Positions 24,001-34,780 of a stretch of 64,000 bases of DNA are shown here, in pieces (within the stretch, counting starts at the first letter, position 1; each line of letters begins with the position of its first letter). The stretch is from Bos javanicus (taxonomy: Eukaryota; Chordata; Mammalia; Artiodactyla; Bovidae), in NCBI RefSeq assembly GCF_032452875.1, contig NC_083885.1, positions 28,871,925 through 28,935,924 of the forward strand, read 5' to 3'. Position numbers and translations under genes: made by a program. The notes beneath the pieces were generated by a model. That model did not search any database. It was not told where the DNA came from and saw nothing but the letters and a program-made list of their open reading frames with translations.

Positions 24001-24745
24001 AACAAATGGGACCTAACTAAAATTAAAAGCTTCTGCACAAGAAATTATAAGCAAGGTGAAAAGATAGCCTTTAGAATGGGAGAAAATAATAGCAAATGAA
24101 GCAATGGACAAAGAATTAATCTCAAAAATATACAAGCAACTCCTGCAGCTCAATTCCAGAAAAATAAATGACCCAATCAAAAAGTGGGCCAAAGAACTAA
24201 ACAGACTTTTCTCCAAAGAATCCATACAATGGCTAACAAACATATGAAAAGATGCTCAACATAACTCTTTATCAGAGAAATGCAAATCAAAACCACAATG
24301 AGGTACCATTTCATGCCAGTCAGAATGACTGCTATCCAAAAGCCTACAAGCAATAAATGCTGGAGAGGGTGTGGAGAAAAGGGAACCCTTTTACACTGTT
24401 GATGGGAATGCAAACTAGTACAGCCACTGTGGAGAACAGTGTGCAGATTCCTTAAAAAAACTAGAAATAGAACTGCCATATGACCCAGCAATCCCACTGC
24501 TGGGCATACACACTGAGGAAACCAGAATTGAAAGAGACACGTGTACCCCAGTGTTCATCACAGCACTGTTTATAATAGCCAGGACATGGAAGCAACTTAG
24601 ATGTCCATCAGCAGATGAATGGATAAGAAAGCTGTGGTACATATACACAATGGAACATTATTCAGCCATTAAAAAGAATACATTTGAATCAGTTCTAATG
24701 AGGTGGATGAAACTGGAGCCTATTATACAGAGTGAAGTAAGCTAG
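21006..24745 (+). pseudogene. L1 ORF2 (endonuclease-reverse transcriptase), multiply broken
   Basis: The length to the stop at about 24743-24745 (about 1,245 codons) fits L1 ORF2. The endonuclease starts near 21027 (ITLNVNGLNAPKQKTKTG then a stop). The 21262-21852 frame carries GDFN, DHILGHK and SDHNA, endonuclease active-site blocks. The RT follows: [15 protein letters not shown] (22380), [13 protein letters not shown] (22780), [12 protein letters not shown] (22950) and FADD at 23076-23087, which is intact. The C-terminal part ends WYIYTMEHYSAIKK then IQSEVS. Frame changes and stops occur at many points, e.g. 21150-21260, 21852, 22590, 23037 and 23170. Confidence 0.92.
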
Positions 24746-25132
24746 AAAGGAAAACACCAATATAGTATACGAACGCATATATGGTATTTAGAAAGATGAT
24801 AACAATAACCCTATATGTGAGACAGCAAAAGAGACACAGATGTATAGAACAGTCTTTTGGACTCTGTGGGAGAGTGCAAGGGTGGGATGATATAGGAGAA
24901 TGGCATTGAAACATGTAAATTATCACATGTGAAAGGAATCAACAGTCCAGGTTCGATGCATGATATAGGGTACTTGGGGCTGGTACACTGGGATGACCAG
25001 AGGGATGGGATGGGGAGGGAGGTGGGAGGGGTGTTCAGGATGGGGAACACATGTACACCCGTGGTGGATTCATGTTGATGTATGGCAAAACCAATACAAA
25101 GTAAAATAAATAAAACTGGGGAAAAAAAAGAA
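24746..25132 (+). other. L1 3' UTR and A-rich end
   Basis: Standard ruminant L1 3' UTR: gagacagcaaaagagacaca (24820), ctgtgggagagtgcaagg (24863), atgatatagggtacttgggg (24960), a G-rich ggatggggagggaggtggga stretch and the A-rich end. The same segment recurs at 30.8-31.1 kb, and its last part at 9.0 and 38.6 kb. Confidence 0.9.
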
Positions 25133-25147
25133 AGAAATAGCATCCCC

Positions 25148-25687
25148 ATGCCTTTGTGAGGTTGTTTTGATTATTTTATAACTGATCTCAACACATTAAT
25201 CTATCTGAATCTTCTCTATCTCCTATTTCTCATTTGTCTAAGTTCATATCGAAAGAAGATGAACTAAAGAAATTTAGGATGCCTTAACTGTCTCCTTCAG
25301 CAGTGGCTTGGGATGCCAGATCCCAAGTTTCATGATGTGGCATTTCACTCAACTACAGAAGTGGTGGAAGAGGCCAGAAACTTAGGGTGTGTGGCTAGCA
25401 AGCTTTGTTTCAAAGAAGGAGTTGAAGGAGTGGGTACCATGGTGTCCAACTGAATCAGACTCAAGTGGACTAGTAGTCTCCTGGGGCTCTGGCGATCATG
25501 GAAGGAAGCCAATCAGAGGAAAATCATAAGATGTGTTCAATATAGCAGAGAAGATAAAGACCATGCGTGAAAGAAGGGTTGTGTAGAGTTAAGTTCTCTC
25601 CAAAACAAACTGTGAGACAAGTATTCAAATGCAAACAGATTGTTGAAAGGAGGTTTCACACATATATACTTAGTTTTTTTCCAAATA
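25148..25687. other. No gene seen
   Basis: No recognised repeat or exon. Slightly GC-richer at 25290-25510; no open frame of note. Confidence 0.5.
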
Positions 25688-25841
25688 TTTGTGACCCCAT
25701 GCCTGCAGCCTGCTGGGCTGATCTGCCCATGAGATTTCCCAGACAAGAATGCTGGAGTGGGTTGTCTTGAAACCACTTCTCCTGAGCCTTCTACCTGCAT
25801 TGGAGGTAGATTCTTTACAACTGAGCCACCAAAGAAACCCA
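25688..25841 (-). repeat. Bov-tA SINE, antisense, decayed
   Basis: Reverse body (gtgaccccatgcctgcagcc, then agacaagaatgctggagtgg) and reverse tRNA head ending ttctttacaactgagccacc. A central part is deleted. Confidence 0.88.
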
Positions 25842-25984
25842 GTGCTTCCAATGGTCAAATCCTAACCTTGCCCCAGGAGAAAGTTGCAGAAAGAACCTAT
25901 GGGAGAATTGAGAAGTGAGACAGAAGAAAAAAATCATAAGGGTGCATTATTTGCATGATATTTATGATAGCAAGTAGAGCTCTT

Positions 25985-26216
25985 TAGAAGAGCTCTGACT
26001 TATTAGAAAAGACCCTGATGCTGTGAAAGATTGAAGGCAGGAGGAAGAGGGGACAACAGAGGATGAGACTGTAGGAAGGCATCACCAACTCAACAGACAT
26101 GAGTTCAAGCAAGCTCTGGGAGTTGGTGATGGACAGGGAAGCCTGGTGTGCTGCAGTCCATGGGATCACAAAGAGTCAGACATGACTGAGCTATTGAACT
26201 GAACTGAACTGAACTG
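25985..26216 (+). mobile_element. BovB 3' end, 5'-truncated, gaact-type tail
   Basis: From ttattagaaaagaccctgat to the tail (gaact)n at 26195-26216. The flanks agagctctt (25976-25984) and agagttctt (26217-26225) are a likely 9-bp target duplication with one mismatch. The tail differs from the gatct-type copies elsewhere. Confidence 0.9.
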
Positions 26217-26225
26217 AGAGTTCTT

Positions 26226-26582
26226 GACACAGACTCTTTATCTAGGAGTTGAAGAACCAGGTTGTTTATCAACTATCATCTGTGATTGATTGGAGGTTGC
26301 TTTCTGGCACTTTCTAACACACCGAGCATATGGACTGAGCAGTGACTGACAGAGGAAGAACCTTTTTAAAAAAAATGACCTGTGTTTGCAGTTATAAGTG
26401 AGCATACATATTACTAGTGAATAGTGAGGGAATGTGAGACATACCAAGAGTACATGATTTAGGGAAAACTATGAAAAAAGGATTGGAACATGCAAATCAA
26501 ATTATGATAGATCCCCAAATCAAGTGGAAGTAAAAAAAAAGGAGCATGATAAATTCTGGAGTAATATGCAAAAAGATTTATA
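26226..26582. other. No gene seen
   Basis: AT-rich with short A tracts (26365-26374, 26533-26541). No repeat or coding signal recognised. Confidence 0.5.
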
Positions 26583-26839
26583 AAATTTATTTATTTGTGG
26601 CTGTGCAAGGTCTTTGTTGCTATGTGTGGGCTTTCTCTACTTGCAGATAATGGGGCTATTCTTTGTTGCAATGTGTGGGCTTCTCATTGTGATGGCTTCT
26701 CTTGTTACTGAGCATGGGCTCTAGGAGCACAGGCTTAGTTGCTCCCTGGTGAGTGGGATCTTCCCAGACCCAGGGATCAAATCTGTGTACCCTGAATTGG
26801 CAGGAGGATGCTTAACCACTGGCCCACCAGGGAAGTTCT
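26583..26839 (-). repeat. CHR-type SINE, antisense, long form
   Basis: On the minus strand it starts gaacttccctggtgggccag, has a tRNA-like region with a box-B-like motif, then a long CHR body and an A-rich end at the left (tttatttatttgtggctg). It abuts the next BovB after only a few bases. Confidence 0.88.
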
Positions 26840-26842
26840 GTC

Positions 26843-27405
26843 ATAGTTCAGTTCAGTTCAGTCGCTCAGTCGTGTCTGACTCTTTGCGACCCCATGAACC
26901 ACAGCACACCAAGCCTCCCTGTTCATCACCAACTCCCGGAGTTCACCCAAACCCATGTCCATCGAGTCGGTGATGTTATCCAAACATCTCATCCTCTGTC
27001 ATCCCCTTCTCCTCCTGCCCTCAATCTTTCCCAGCATCAGGGTCTTTTCAAATGAGTCAGCTCTTCGCATCAGGTGGCCAAATTATTGGAGTTTCAGCTT
27101 CAACATCAGTCCTTCCAATGAACACCCAGGTCTGATATCCTTTAGGATGGACTGGTTGGATCTCCTCGCAGTCCAAGGGACTCTCAAGAGTCTTCTCCAG
27201 CACCACAGTTCAAAAGCATCATTTCTTTGGTGCTCAGCTTTCTTTATAGTCCAACTCTCACATGCATACATGACCACTGGAAAAACCATAGCCTTGACTA
27301 GATGGACCTTTGTTGGCAAAGTAATGTCTCTGCTTTTGAATATGCTATCTAGGTTGGTCATAACTTTCCTTCCATGGAGTAAGCATCTTTTAATTTCATG
27401 GCTGC
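26843..27405 (-). mobile_element. BovB, antisense, 5'-truncated, gttca-type tail
   Basis: The tail (gttca)n is at 26846-26860. The element runs back through the C-terminal coding region to taatttcatggctgcaa at 27405, where it is truncated before RT motif C. A 92-codon open frame (27083-27361) preserves [20 protein letters not shown] conserved residues only as a fragment. Confidence 0.92.
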
Positions 27406-27747
27406 AATAAACATTAATCTAAAGAGTCTCCAGAATGGATAATGGGGAAAAGCATAGAATTAGGTAGACCATCTTGAACCAAATTCTGTAATGGTAACAC
27501 AACCATTATCATTCAACTTATTATACTAAACTTACTTACTAAACTATATTTACTATACTAAAACCTTACGGTAATCTTTACCAAAAACAGAGGCTGTTTC
27601 TTGTACTGTCAATTTCCACTTTATTTCTTCTACATTCTTTCTATTTAAGAGCTTTATAATCTAACAACTATGAATAGCATAGCAATATACATTATTTTGG
27701 AGAAAGTCTGATGCTGTAAAAAGTGATCAAACTCTAATTATATCATT
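27406..27747. other. No gene seen
   Basis: AT-rich; no recognised repeat or coding signal. Confidence 0.5.
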
Positions 27748-27817
27748 CATATATATATATAATATATACACACACACACACACACACATATATGTATATG
27801 AACTCTCTCTCTCACAC
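27748..27817. repeat. Compound (AT)n(AC)n(CT)n microsatellite
   Basis: About nine AT units, roughly eleven AC units, a second AT part with gtatatg and a ctctctctct run. Such tracts are often polymorphic. Confidence 0.92.
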
Positions 27818-28089
27818 ATGCATATGATGACTACCACTACTATCATCACCTCAAGTGTTCATTATGATCATGGGTATGTCTTTTCATTTTTTTAATACAT
27901 AAACTTATGACTAATTATATAACCATTGTTGTCTTAGCTACAGAAGTCACTATATAACACAGAAGGTAAAGTATTTGTTCCATAGATTATTTTATGGGAA
28001 TTAAATGAGTTAACCCACATAACACATTTAAATATTATCACATTCTTAATTATTATATATATACTTTTTATATGGAGGTTGGATATTTT

Positions 28090-28310
28090 TTAATCCATCA
28101 AGTTTCCTACCTACATCACACTGTGAAGATTTTTTTTTATGTCTTTAAATATCTTTTAAATGTCATTTTAATGGTTGTTTAGCATTATATCATATGGACA
28201 TATAATTTTAACCAAGCATTACTTGATAGGTTTTTATAGAGTTTCCAATTTGGGACTGTCATATTTACTGCTGTGATGAATAATCTTAGAAATAAATGTC
28301 TGTTTTGGAG
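28090..28310 (-). repeat. Degraded old L1, antisense
   Basis: Order seen: aatggttgtttagcattata (28171), attttaaccaagcattactt (28205), tttccaatttgggactgtc (28244), ctgctgtgatgaataatc (28268). This is the reverse layout of the L1 ORF2 C-terminus and is strongly diverged. Confidence 0.45.
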
Positions 28311-29614
28311 TTTTAAGATACTTTTTGAACTGCTATATAGTGCTAAATCACAAAAAAGTGCCAATAGCCTCCCCCCAGCCTCAATTTTTGGTTCATTTCA
28401 ATATCTGAAATGTGATGAATTAGCACATGGAGTATGCTTAATACCTAGCATAGATTGTAAATAAGAAAAAGTCTGTGGTTTCAATGAGCTTCTAGACTTG
28501 TAGACACGTTGTGTTATTTCTTCAAGTTGTAGAAATGCAGATAAGAAGGTTAGCATTTAATCTGGGAATTCATGAAGAGTTTATAGGAAAAAGAATACTG
28601 GGAGTGTGTCATGGAAGATTTGGATAGATCACCAATAGCTTTAAGATAGAAACATGATTTTACAAGCTGAACTTATTTTAATATCATGAAGTTATTATTG
28701 TTAACTAACTACTAATATTAGTGTTACTACTAATGTTAGTAGACTTCATTTCTTTAAGAATTCAACTTCCAAGTTTTATTCCAAGTCCTCAAAGCCCTAG
28801 GTAGTATCCTACTGCTCTACCACCATGGAGAACTAGGATCTGCCAAGTACTCATTGGCATTCATAACTCTACTCATTATTTTTATGTATTTAGTGGGCTC
28901 TTAAATGTACCAATATTTGTGTATGTTGAGCTTTATGTTCAAAACATATGTTTTAGGCTAATAGCACACTAATGAACAATACAGACACAAATCAAGTAAC
29001 AAGTTTCTACTCTGATAGAATTTTAATCCGTCAATTTAAGAAGTTGCTTGCAATAGCAGTAATTATAGGAAATACTCAAGTTTTAAAAACAATGCATGTT
29101 TGCTCTGCAGCACTAATCTAAGCATTTTGTTAGAGGACATGGAACCAAAACTGAAATTATTTCTCAAAAGTAAATATCTGCCTCCTAACAGTATAAAGGA
29201 TGAAGTTAAAAAAGAGGACAAGGTACTGTGTGTTGCACAAAATATTGCAGAATAAATGAACTGGACATTTTTTTTCAATTTTAAATGTATATGACTTTAC
29301 AAGGCATAGTTCTAGGTACAATTATTAGTGTTTCCTTCTACTCTAGTAGCAGGTAGCAGAGAATGTAGAACACTTGAAACAAAATCTGTTTTACACATTT
29401 TTCCTCAAAGATACTCTACAGTTGTTTTAACTCACAAGATGAAAGAGAGGGAAAAATTATATTTTGATGACATATACAAGGCTTCAGGTGACCACAGAAT
29501 ATGTCACAGGCTGCTACAGAGTTCCCAGTATCATACTCAAGGTGACTGGAAAAATAACAAACTGCATTGCGTCTTGTTCACAACAAACCAGTGTCTTTTA
29601 AATTTTACAGAATA
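28311..29614. other. No gene seen
   Basis: No recognised repeat. Open frames of 63 to 95 codons (29063-29615) lack signatures and splice context. Confidence 0.5.
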
Positions 29615-29690
29615 AGCATATAAATATACATATCTGTGTATGTGTATATGTAAGATATGTATTTGTATATATGTATATATACACATAAGC
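29615..29690. repeat. Imperfect (TA/TG)n alternating tract
   Basis: Purine-pyrimidine alternating sequence built of tatatg, tgtgta and gtatat units. Low complexity only. Confidence 0.75.
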
Positions 29691-30369
29691 ATCTCAATAA
29701 AAAACTTTCTCCTAGGGGCAGTATATTTTTTAAAAAGCAACGTATTTGTGATTTGGGTTTGATTGTATTGTTGAAAATGATTTTATATAGTACTGTGTGT
29801 CAAGTAAGACATTTCCATTATGAGACCCACTAAAGATTCCTACCCCAGTGTGAGTTAGTTATCAGATGTGAGACAACAGCAATCTCATAAGCAGAAGGTA
29901 GTAAGAGCTAAACTGTCTCATGAGATGGGTTCAGATGAGTAATAAAATTAAAGCCAGTTCGAGCAGTGCTTATAAAAGTTTGATCAGCTTAGAAAGGATT
30001 TATTATATAGTTGAGAAACACAAAACCCTGTTTCCAGTAAGAATCCAATAGTTGTGTTCTGCAATGGATTGGGCTTCTCTGGGAAAGAAAAGATCCACAT
30101 ATAAATCTGCAGGCATATGGATTCAGAGGCATAGTTACCTTTTCCAAACTCTCTCTGTCAACTCTCCATATCTAGTCTGCATAATGTCTGACATAGACTT
30201 CGTGGGTCCTCTAGTATTTTCAGGTTTACAAAATCAAATGCAACAAAGGTCAAGCAGATATCATAAAAGAAGGCAGGGGACCAGATGGGAGCTGTGGAAA
30301 ACTGGACAGTCCATGTCCCATTTGAAGATGGTAGCAATTAGCATATGACCTCTAATAATTTGCTAACCC
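29691..30369. other. No gene seen
   Basis: No recognised repeat or exon. The 98-codon frame at 30052-30348 shows no domain or signal sequence. Confidence 0.45.
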
Positions 30370-30490
30370 TTCTCTCCACTTGCTAGATATATGGCCTTGG
30401 TTCGGCAAAGATACTTATCTTGCTTGTGTCTCAGTTTCCACATTTGTAAATTGTAACAATTTCCTCTTAGGGTTATGATTCACTCATTCA
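30370..30490 (+). repeat. MIR SINE
   Basis: Ordered MIR blocks: tccacttgctagatatatgg (30375), ttgtgtctcagtttccacat (30423), tttgtaaattgtaacaattt (30442) and cttagggttatgattc. Clear despite divergence. Confidence 0.75.
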
Positions 30491-30516
30491 ATATCTATGT
30501 AAAAAATATCTACTCT

Positions 30517-30671
30517 GGGAATTTCCCTGGTACTCCCGTGGATAAGACTCTGTACTCCCAATGCAGGAAGCCTGGGTTCAATCCCTGATCCGGGATCTAG
30601 ATTACACATGCCACACCTAAAACATCACTTGTGCTGCAACTAAGTCCTGGTGCAGCAAAATATTAAAAATT
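30517..30671 (+). repeat. CHR-type SINE with perfect target duplication
   Basis: Starts gggaatttccctggtactcc, has the box-B-like ggttcaatccctgatcc and ends in an A-rich tail. A perfect 14-bp duplication aaaatatctactct lies at 30503-30516 and 30672-30685. Confidence 0.93.
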
Positions 30672-30790
30672 AAAATATCTACTCTAATAGAAACTATAGT
30701 AAGGGCTGCACATATAGCTGTGATCAAAAAAGGCAAAGCCCCAGATCTCTGCAATTTATATTCAATGGGATTGACTTAACAAATACTTAA

Positions 30791-31132
30791 TTTAGAAAGA
30801 TGGTAACGATAACCCTGTATGCAAGACAGCAAAAGAGACACAGATGTATAGAACAGTCTTTTGGACTCTGTGGGAGAGGGCAAGGGTTGGATGATTTGGG
30901 ATAATGGCATTGAAACATATATATTATCATATGTGTAATGAATCGCCAGTCCAGGTTCGATGCATGATATAGGGTGCTCGGGGCTGGTGCACTGGGATGA
31001 CCCAGAGCCATGGGATGGGGAGGGAGTAAGGAGGGAGGTTCAGGGTGGGGAACACGTGTACACCCATGGTGGATTCATGTCAATATATGGCGAAACCAAT
31101 ACAATAGTGTAAAGTAAAAAAAAAAAAAAAAA
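30791..31132 (+). mobile_element. L1 3' UTR, 5'-truncated, with poly-A tail
   Basis: Matches the 3' UTR of the L1 at 24.8-25.1 kb block for block (gagacagcaaaagagacaca, atgcatgatatagggtgctc, tggattcatgtcaatatatg) and ends in about 17 A. Only the last 340 bp of the element were copied. Confidence 0.95.
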
Positions 31133-31156
31133 TTCAACATTCAGAAAACTAAAAAA

Positions 31157-31171
31157 ACACACACACACACA
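31157..31171. repeat. Short (AC)n tract
   Basis: About seven AC units just beyond the L1 poly-A tail, after ttcaacattcagaaaac, which resembles a BovB fragment of 17-18 bases too short to call. Confidence 0.85.
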
Positions 31172-31236
31172 AAGATAACATATTACATGTCAGTTACTAA
31201 TAAAAAGCTATGTGGGCATAGAAATGGGTAGGGATT

Positions 31237-32775
31237 TGCTATTTTCAATTCAGTTCCGCCACCCAGTCATGTCTGACTCTTTACGACCCCATGGACTGCA
31301 GCACGCCAGGCTTCCCTGTTCATCACCAGTTCCCAGAGGTTGCTCGAACTCATGTCCATTGAGTTGGTGATGCCTTACTACCATCTCATGCTCTGTGGTC
31401 CCCTTCTCCTCCTGCCTTCAATCTTTCCCAGCATCAGCATCTTTACCAATGACTCAGTTTTCACATCAGGAGGTCAAAGTATTGGAGCTTCAGCTTCACC
31501 ATCAGTCCTTCCAAAAATATTCAGGACTTATTTCCTTTACGATTGACTAGTTGGATATCCTTGCAGTCCAAGGAACTCTCAAGAGTCCTCTACAGCTCAA
31601 AAGCATCAATTCTTCTGTGCTCAGCTTTCTTTTTGGTCCAGTTCTCACCCATACATGACTACTGGAAAAACCATAGCTTTGACTACACAGACCTTTGTCA
31701 GGATAGTAATGTCTCTGCTTTTTAATATGCTATCTAGGTTGGTCATAGCCTCTCATGGCTGCAGTCACCATCTGCAGTGATTTTGGAGCCCAGAAAAATA
31801 AAGTCTGACACTGTTTCCACTGTTTCCCCATCTATTTCCCATGAAGTGTTGGGACCAGATGCCATGATCTTCGTTTTCTGAATGTTGAGCCTTAAGCCAA
31901 CTTTTTCACTCTCCACTTTCACTTTCATCAAGAGGCTTTTTAGTTCCTCTTCACTTTCTGCCATAAGGGTGGTGTCATCTGCATATCTGAGGTTATTGAT
32001 ATTTCTCCCAGCAACCTTGATTCCAGCTTGTGCTTCTTCCAGTCCAGCGTTTCTCATGATGTACTCTGCATATAAATTAAATAAGCAGGGTGACAATATA
32101 CAGCCTTGAAGTACTCCTTTCCCAATTTGGAACCAGTGTGTTGTTCCATATCCAGTTCTAACTATTGCTTGTTGACTTGCATACAGATTTCTCAAGAGGC
32201 AGGTAAGATGGACTGGCATTCCCATCACTTGAAGAATTTTCCACAATTTGATACATACAGTCAAAGACTTTGGTGTAGTCAATAAAGCAGGAGGAGATGT
32301 TTTTCTGGAACTCTCTTGCTTTTTCTGTGATCCAGTGGATTTGGCAATTTGATCTCTGGTTCCTCTGCCTTTTCTAAAACCAGCTTGAACATCTGGAAGT
32401 TCTCGGTTCACACAATGTTGAAACCTCACTTGGAGAATTTTGAGCATTATTTTGCTAGAGAATGAGATGAGTGCAATTGTGCGGTAGTTTGAACATCCTT
32501 TGGCATTGCCTTTCTTTGGGATTGGAGTGAAAATTGACCTTTTCCAGTCCTGTGGCCACTGCTGAGTTTTCCAAATTTGTTGGCTTATTGAGTGCAGCAC
32601 ATTAACAGCATCATCTTTTAGGATTTGAAATACCTTAGCTGGAATTCCATCACCTCAACTAGCTTTGTTCATAGTGATTCTTCCTAAGGCACGCTTGACT
32701 TCAGACTCCAGGATGTCTGGCTCTAGGTGAATGAGCACACCTTTGTGGTTATCTGGGTCTTTAAGATCTTTTTAT
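31237..32775 (-). mobile_element. BovB, antisense, 1.5 kb, 5'-truncated
   Basis: The 3' end at the left has a decayed ttcaattcagttc tail of the gttca type; the truncated 5' end at the right is in the linker before the RT (aaagatcttaaagacccaga on the minus strand). Internal deletions are seen near 31746 (about 30 bp) and 31590 (about 10 bp). No clean target duplication is visible. Confidence 0.93.
31743..32600 (-). pseudogene. BovB reverse transcriptase fragment, YADD kept, truncated
   Basis: 285 codons open. The start MLHSISQQIWKTQQWPQDW is the native upstream RT region, followed by PIPKKGNAKGCSNYRTIALI, RT motif [14 protein letters not shown] and YADD (complement at 31974-31985). Motif A is damaged: near 32280-32330 the expected IDYAKAFD segment is replaced after a local frameshift. 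The frame ends at [13 protein letters not shown] where a deletion removes the following block. Confidence 0.88.
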
Positions 32776-33067
32776 GTTCTTTAGTTGGCTTCTTATTGTA
32801 GAAAGGGATGGACATTTGCATTTTTTTTACAAGCTGCTTTTTATAATTCCATGCTCTCTGTGAAGGAAACATTTGAGGAGAAAAGTGGATATGGTAAGGG
32901 ATTAATCAGTGAGTAGGTCAGACAGGAAGAGTATTGCAGTAAAGGAATCCACTACAGCACCTCTGACACTGATGTGTGTGTAGGGTGTTTTAAAACAGCA
33001 TGAAATCCAGAGCCTCTAGAACAGTGGGTGAAAAACTGCTTTGTGCACCTTTAAAGAGATTGCACTG

Positions 33068-33192
33068 GAGACGTCCCAACAGCCCAATGATTAAGACTCA
33101 GCCTTCTAATGCAGGGTGCATAGATTTGATCCCTGGTTAAGGAACCAAGGTCCCATGTACCATGGCGTCTGGACAAAAATTTTTTTTTAAAT
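33068..33192 (+). repeat. CHR-type SINE with target duplication
   Basis: Starts gagacgtcccaacagcccaa, has tttgatccctggttaaggaa and a T/A-rich end. The 10-bp duplication gattgcactg is at 33058-33067 and 33193-33202. Confidence 0.88.
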
Positions 33193-33202
33193 GATTGCAC
33201 TG

Positions 33203-34599
33203 ACTGTGTTCTGTACTCTGAAAAAGATGAAATCATAGGGGACAGTATTGAGCTGAAGAGTCACATGATGTGGCTTGAGATTTCTGTGAGTTACCACGAC
33301 TGTGACTTCTTTGAAGGGAATAGACTCTAATGGGACTGGGAGGGGCCTGCAGAAAATAGTGAGACTAGACTGTAATTGATGGTTACTTGAAGCAAGATGG
33401 TAATGTTGATTGAGTTGAGAAATGATTTATTTCAGGATGTATTTAAAGGTAAAGCCAATAGGATTTATTCATATGGGATATAGGAGGAGTTGAAGGTATA
33501 GCAAATATTTCTGGTCAAGTCACCTGCATAATGGAGTAGCTATTTACTGAGTTAGGAAAGGCACAAGGAGAATTCTTGTTTGAGCTTGAGAAATCAAGAA
33601 TACATTTGTGAAATCAAGAATAAGTTTGTGCCTATTAGATGGAAAACAGAGGATAACTGCTTTAAACAGCAACTGGTATACATAAATGCATAATAAATAT
33701 TATAATTATCACTATCTTCATTGTGAAATTGCTGAAAGAGCATTGCTGTCATGCTTTTGTTTTTTTCAAGAAGAACTGTAAGTTTTATTTCATGAGAAAA
33801 TATCATGATTTCAAATGTCAGAAACCGTAAAGCTCTTATTTTAGCTTCAGCTGAAGTGGAAAGTCCTGTGTACAGATTGATGATATCTCACCTCAGCACC
33901 TCCCATGCCTCACCTTTGGTGCATTAGATCTCTCTCTGAATCCATGGGAACTTGCTCAGTTCTTGAGCAGGTGAAACCTGAAAATATAGAAACTTTAATT
34001 CCCCAGTGGCACCCATCAACGATTGAGGTCCAGGCTTTAGTTTCAACTAAGCTTTGATAGATGAATTTGAAAGGAACATGCAGTTCTTCAGAGGACACCT
34101 ATCAAAAATGAAAATGAATCCAGTTGTTCAGAGTGGTTAATACACTTTATTAGCTTTTCCTGTCCTTATCTGACTCTGCAACCTCACTCTGAGTTCCTGT
34201 GATCACCTCTAAAATAAAAATGAACTATCTGAACCACAAGTTCCTATTTTAGGCTTTGCTTTCAGTGGACTCTGTACCAAGACAATAGGGAATAAGAAAA
34301 AAAAATAATATGAAAGTTAAAAATACACATCATGCCACCAGCTTGCTACCAATATTCATATTATCATGTATATTATTATTCTATGGGGAGCTGTACTCTG
34401 CTTAATGTGTTGTCCTATTCATAACTCAAGGCAGAAAAAATCCCCACTTTTGTCACAGGGTTTACATGATCATAAGACATTAATGTCCTTATCATTCTAA
34501 TAGATACAAGGTAAGTGGCACTAAGGAAGAGAGACAAATATACAAATTTTGTCTAGTTCAGATCTCCAAGAGAGAAAGTAGGAGGTAATATTAAAGAAG
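33203..34599. other. No gene seen
   Basis: No recognised repeat or exon. Frames of 62 and 70 codons at 33594-34098 have no features. Confidence 0.45.
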
Positions 34600-34780
34600 T
34601 ATCCCCTTATATACAAGGCATAAGATCAGGTCTTATATGACGTTTCACTGAATATTCCTTATCACAGACCTTGGGAGAAGGCATATCTTAACACTTCAGA
34701 TTATTAAGGAAACATGAGATGTAAACTGCTCAATATCACACAACTAGTTTGTAACATACCTTGACATAAAACATATATCA
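34600..34780 (-). repeat. MIR-like SINE remnant, antisense
   Basis: Order ttattaaggaaacatgagat (34702), ctcaatatcacacaactagt (34729) matches the reverse MIR layout (aggaaactgag, then gtcacacagctagt). Diverged. Confidence 0.5.

Larger units (their letters stand above)
18131..25147 (+). mobile_element. Ruminant L1 with both ends, perfect 15-bp target duplication, split by a BovB
   Basis: The element runs from about 18146 (ggaggcagtcctaagatggt, a 5' end motif) to the A-rich end at 25132. It is flanked by agaaatagcatcccc at 18131-18145 and 25133-25147, a perfect 15-bp duplication. Inside are a 5' UTR of only about 650 bp, a decayed ORF1, a short spacer, ORF2 and a 3' UTR of about 390 bp. Without the BovB insert it is about 5.75 kb. 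Ruminant full-length L1 is longer, mainly in the 5' UTR, so an internal 5' UTR deletion is likely (inference). Many stops and frameshifts show it is dead. Confidence 0.95.

Noticed and set aside
29328..29615. 95-codon plus-strand frame
   Set aside because: No domain, no compositional bias typical of coding DNA and no exon signals.
31132..31150. ttcaacattcagaaaac as a separate BovB insertion
   Set aside because: It matches BovB over only about 17-18 bases, too short to distinguish from chance or a deletion remnant.
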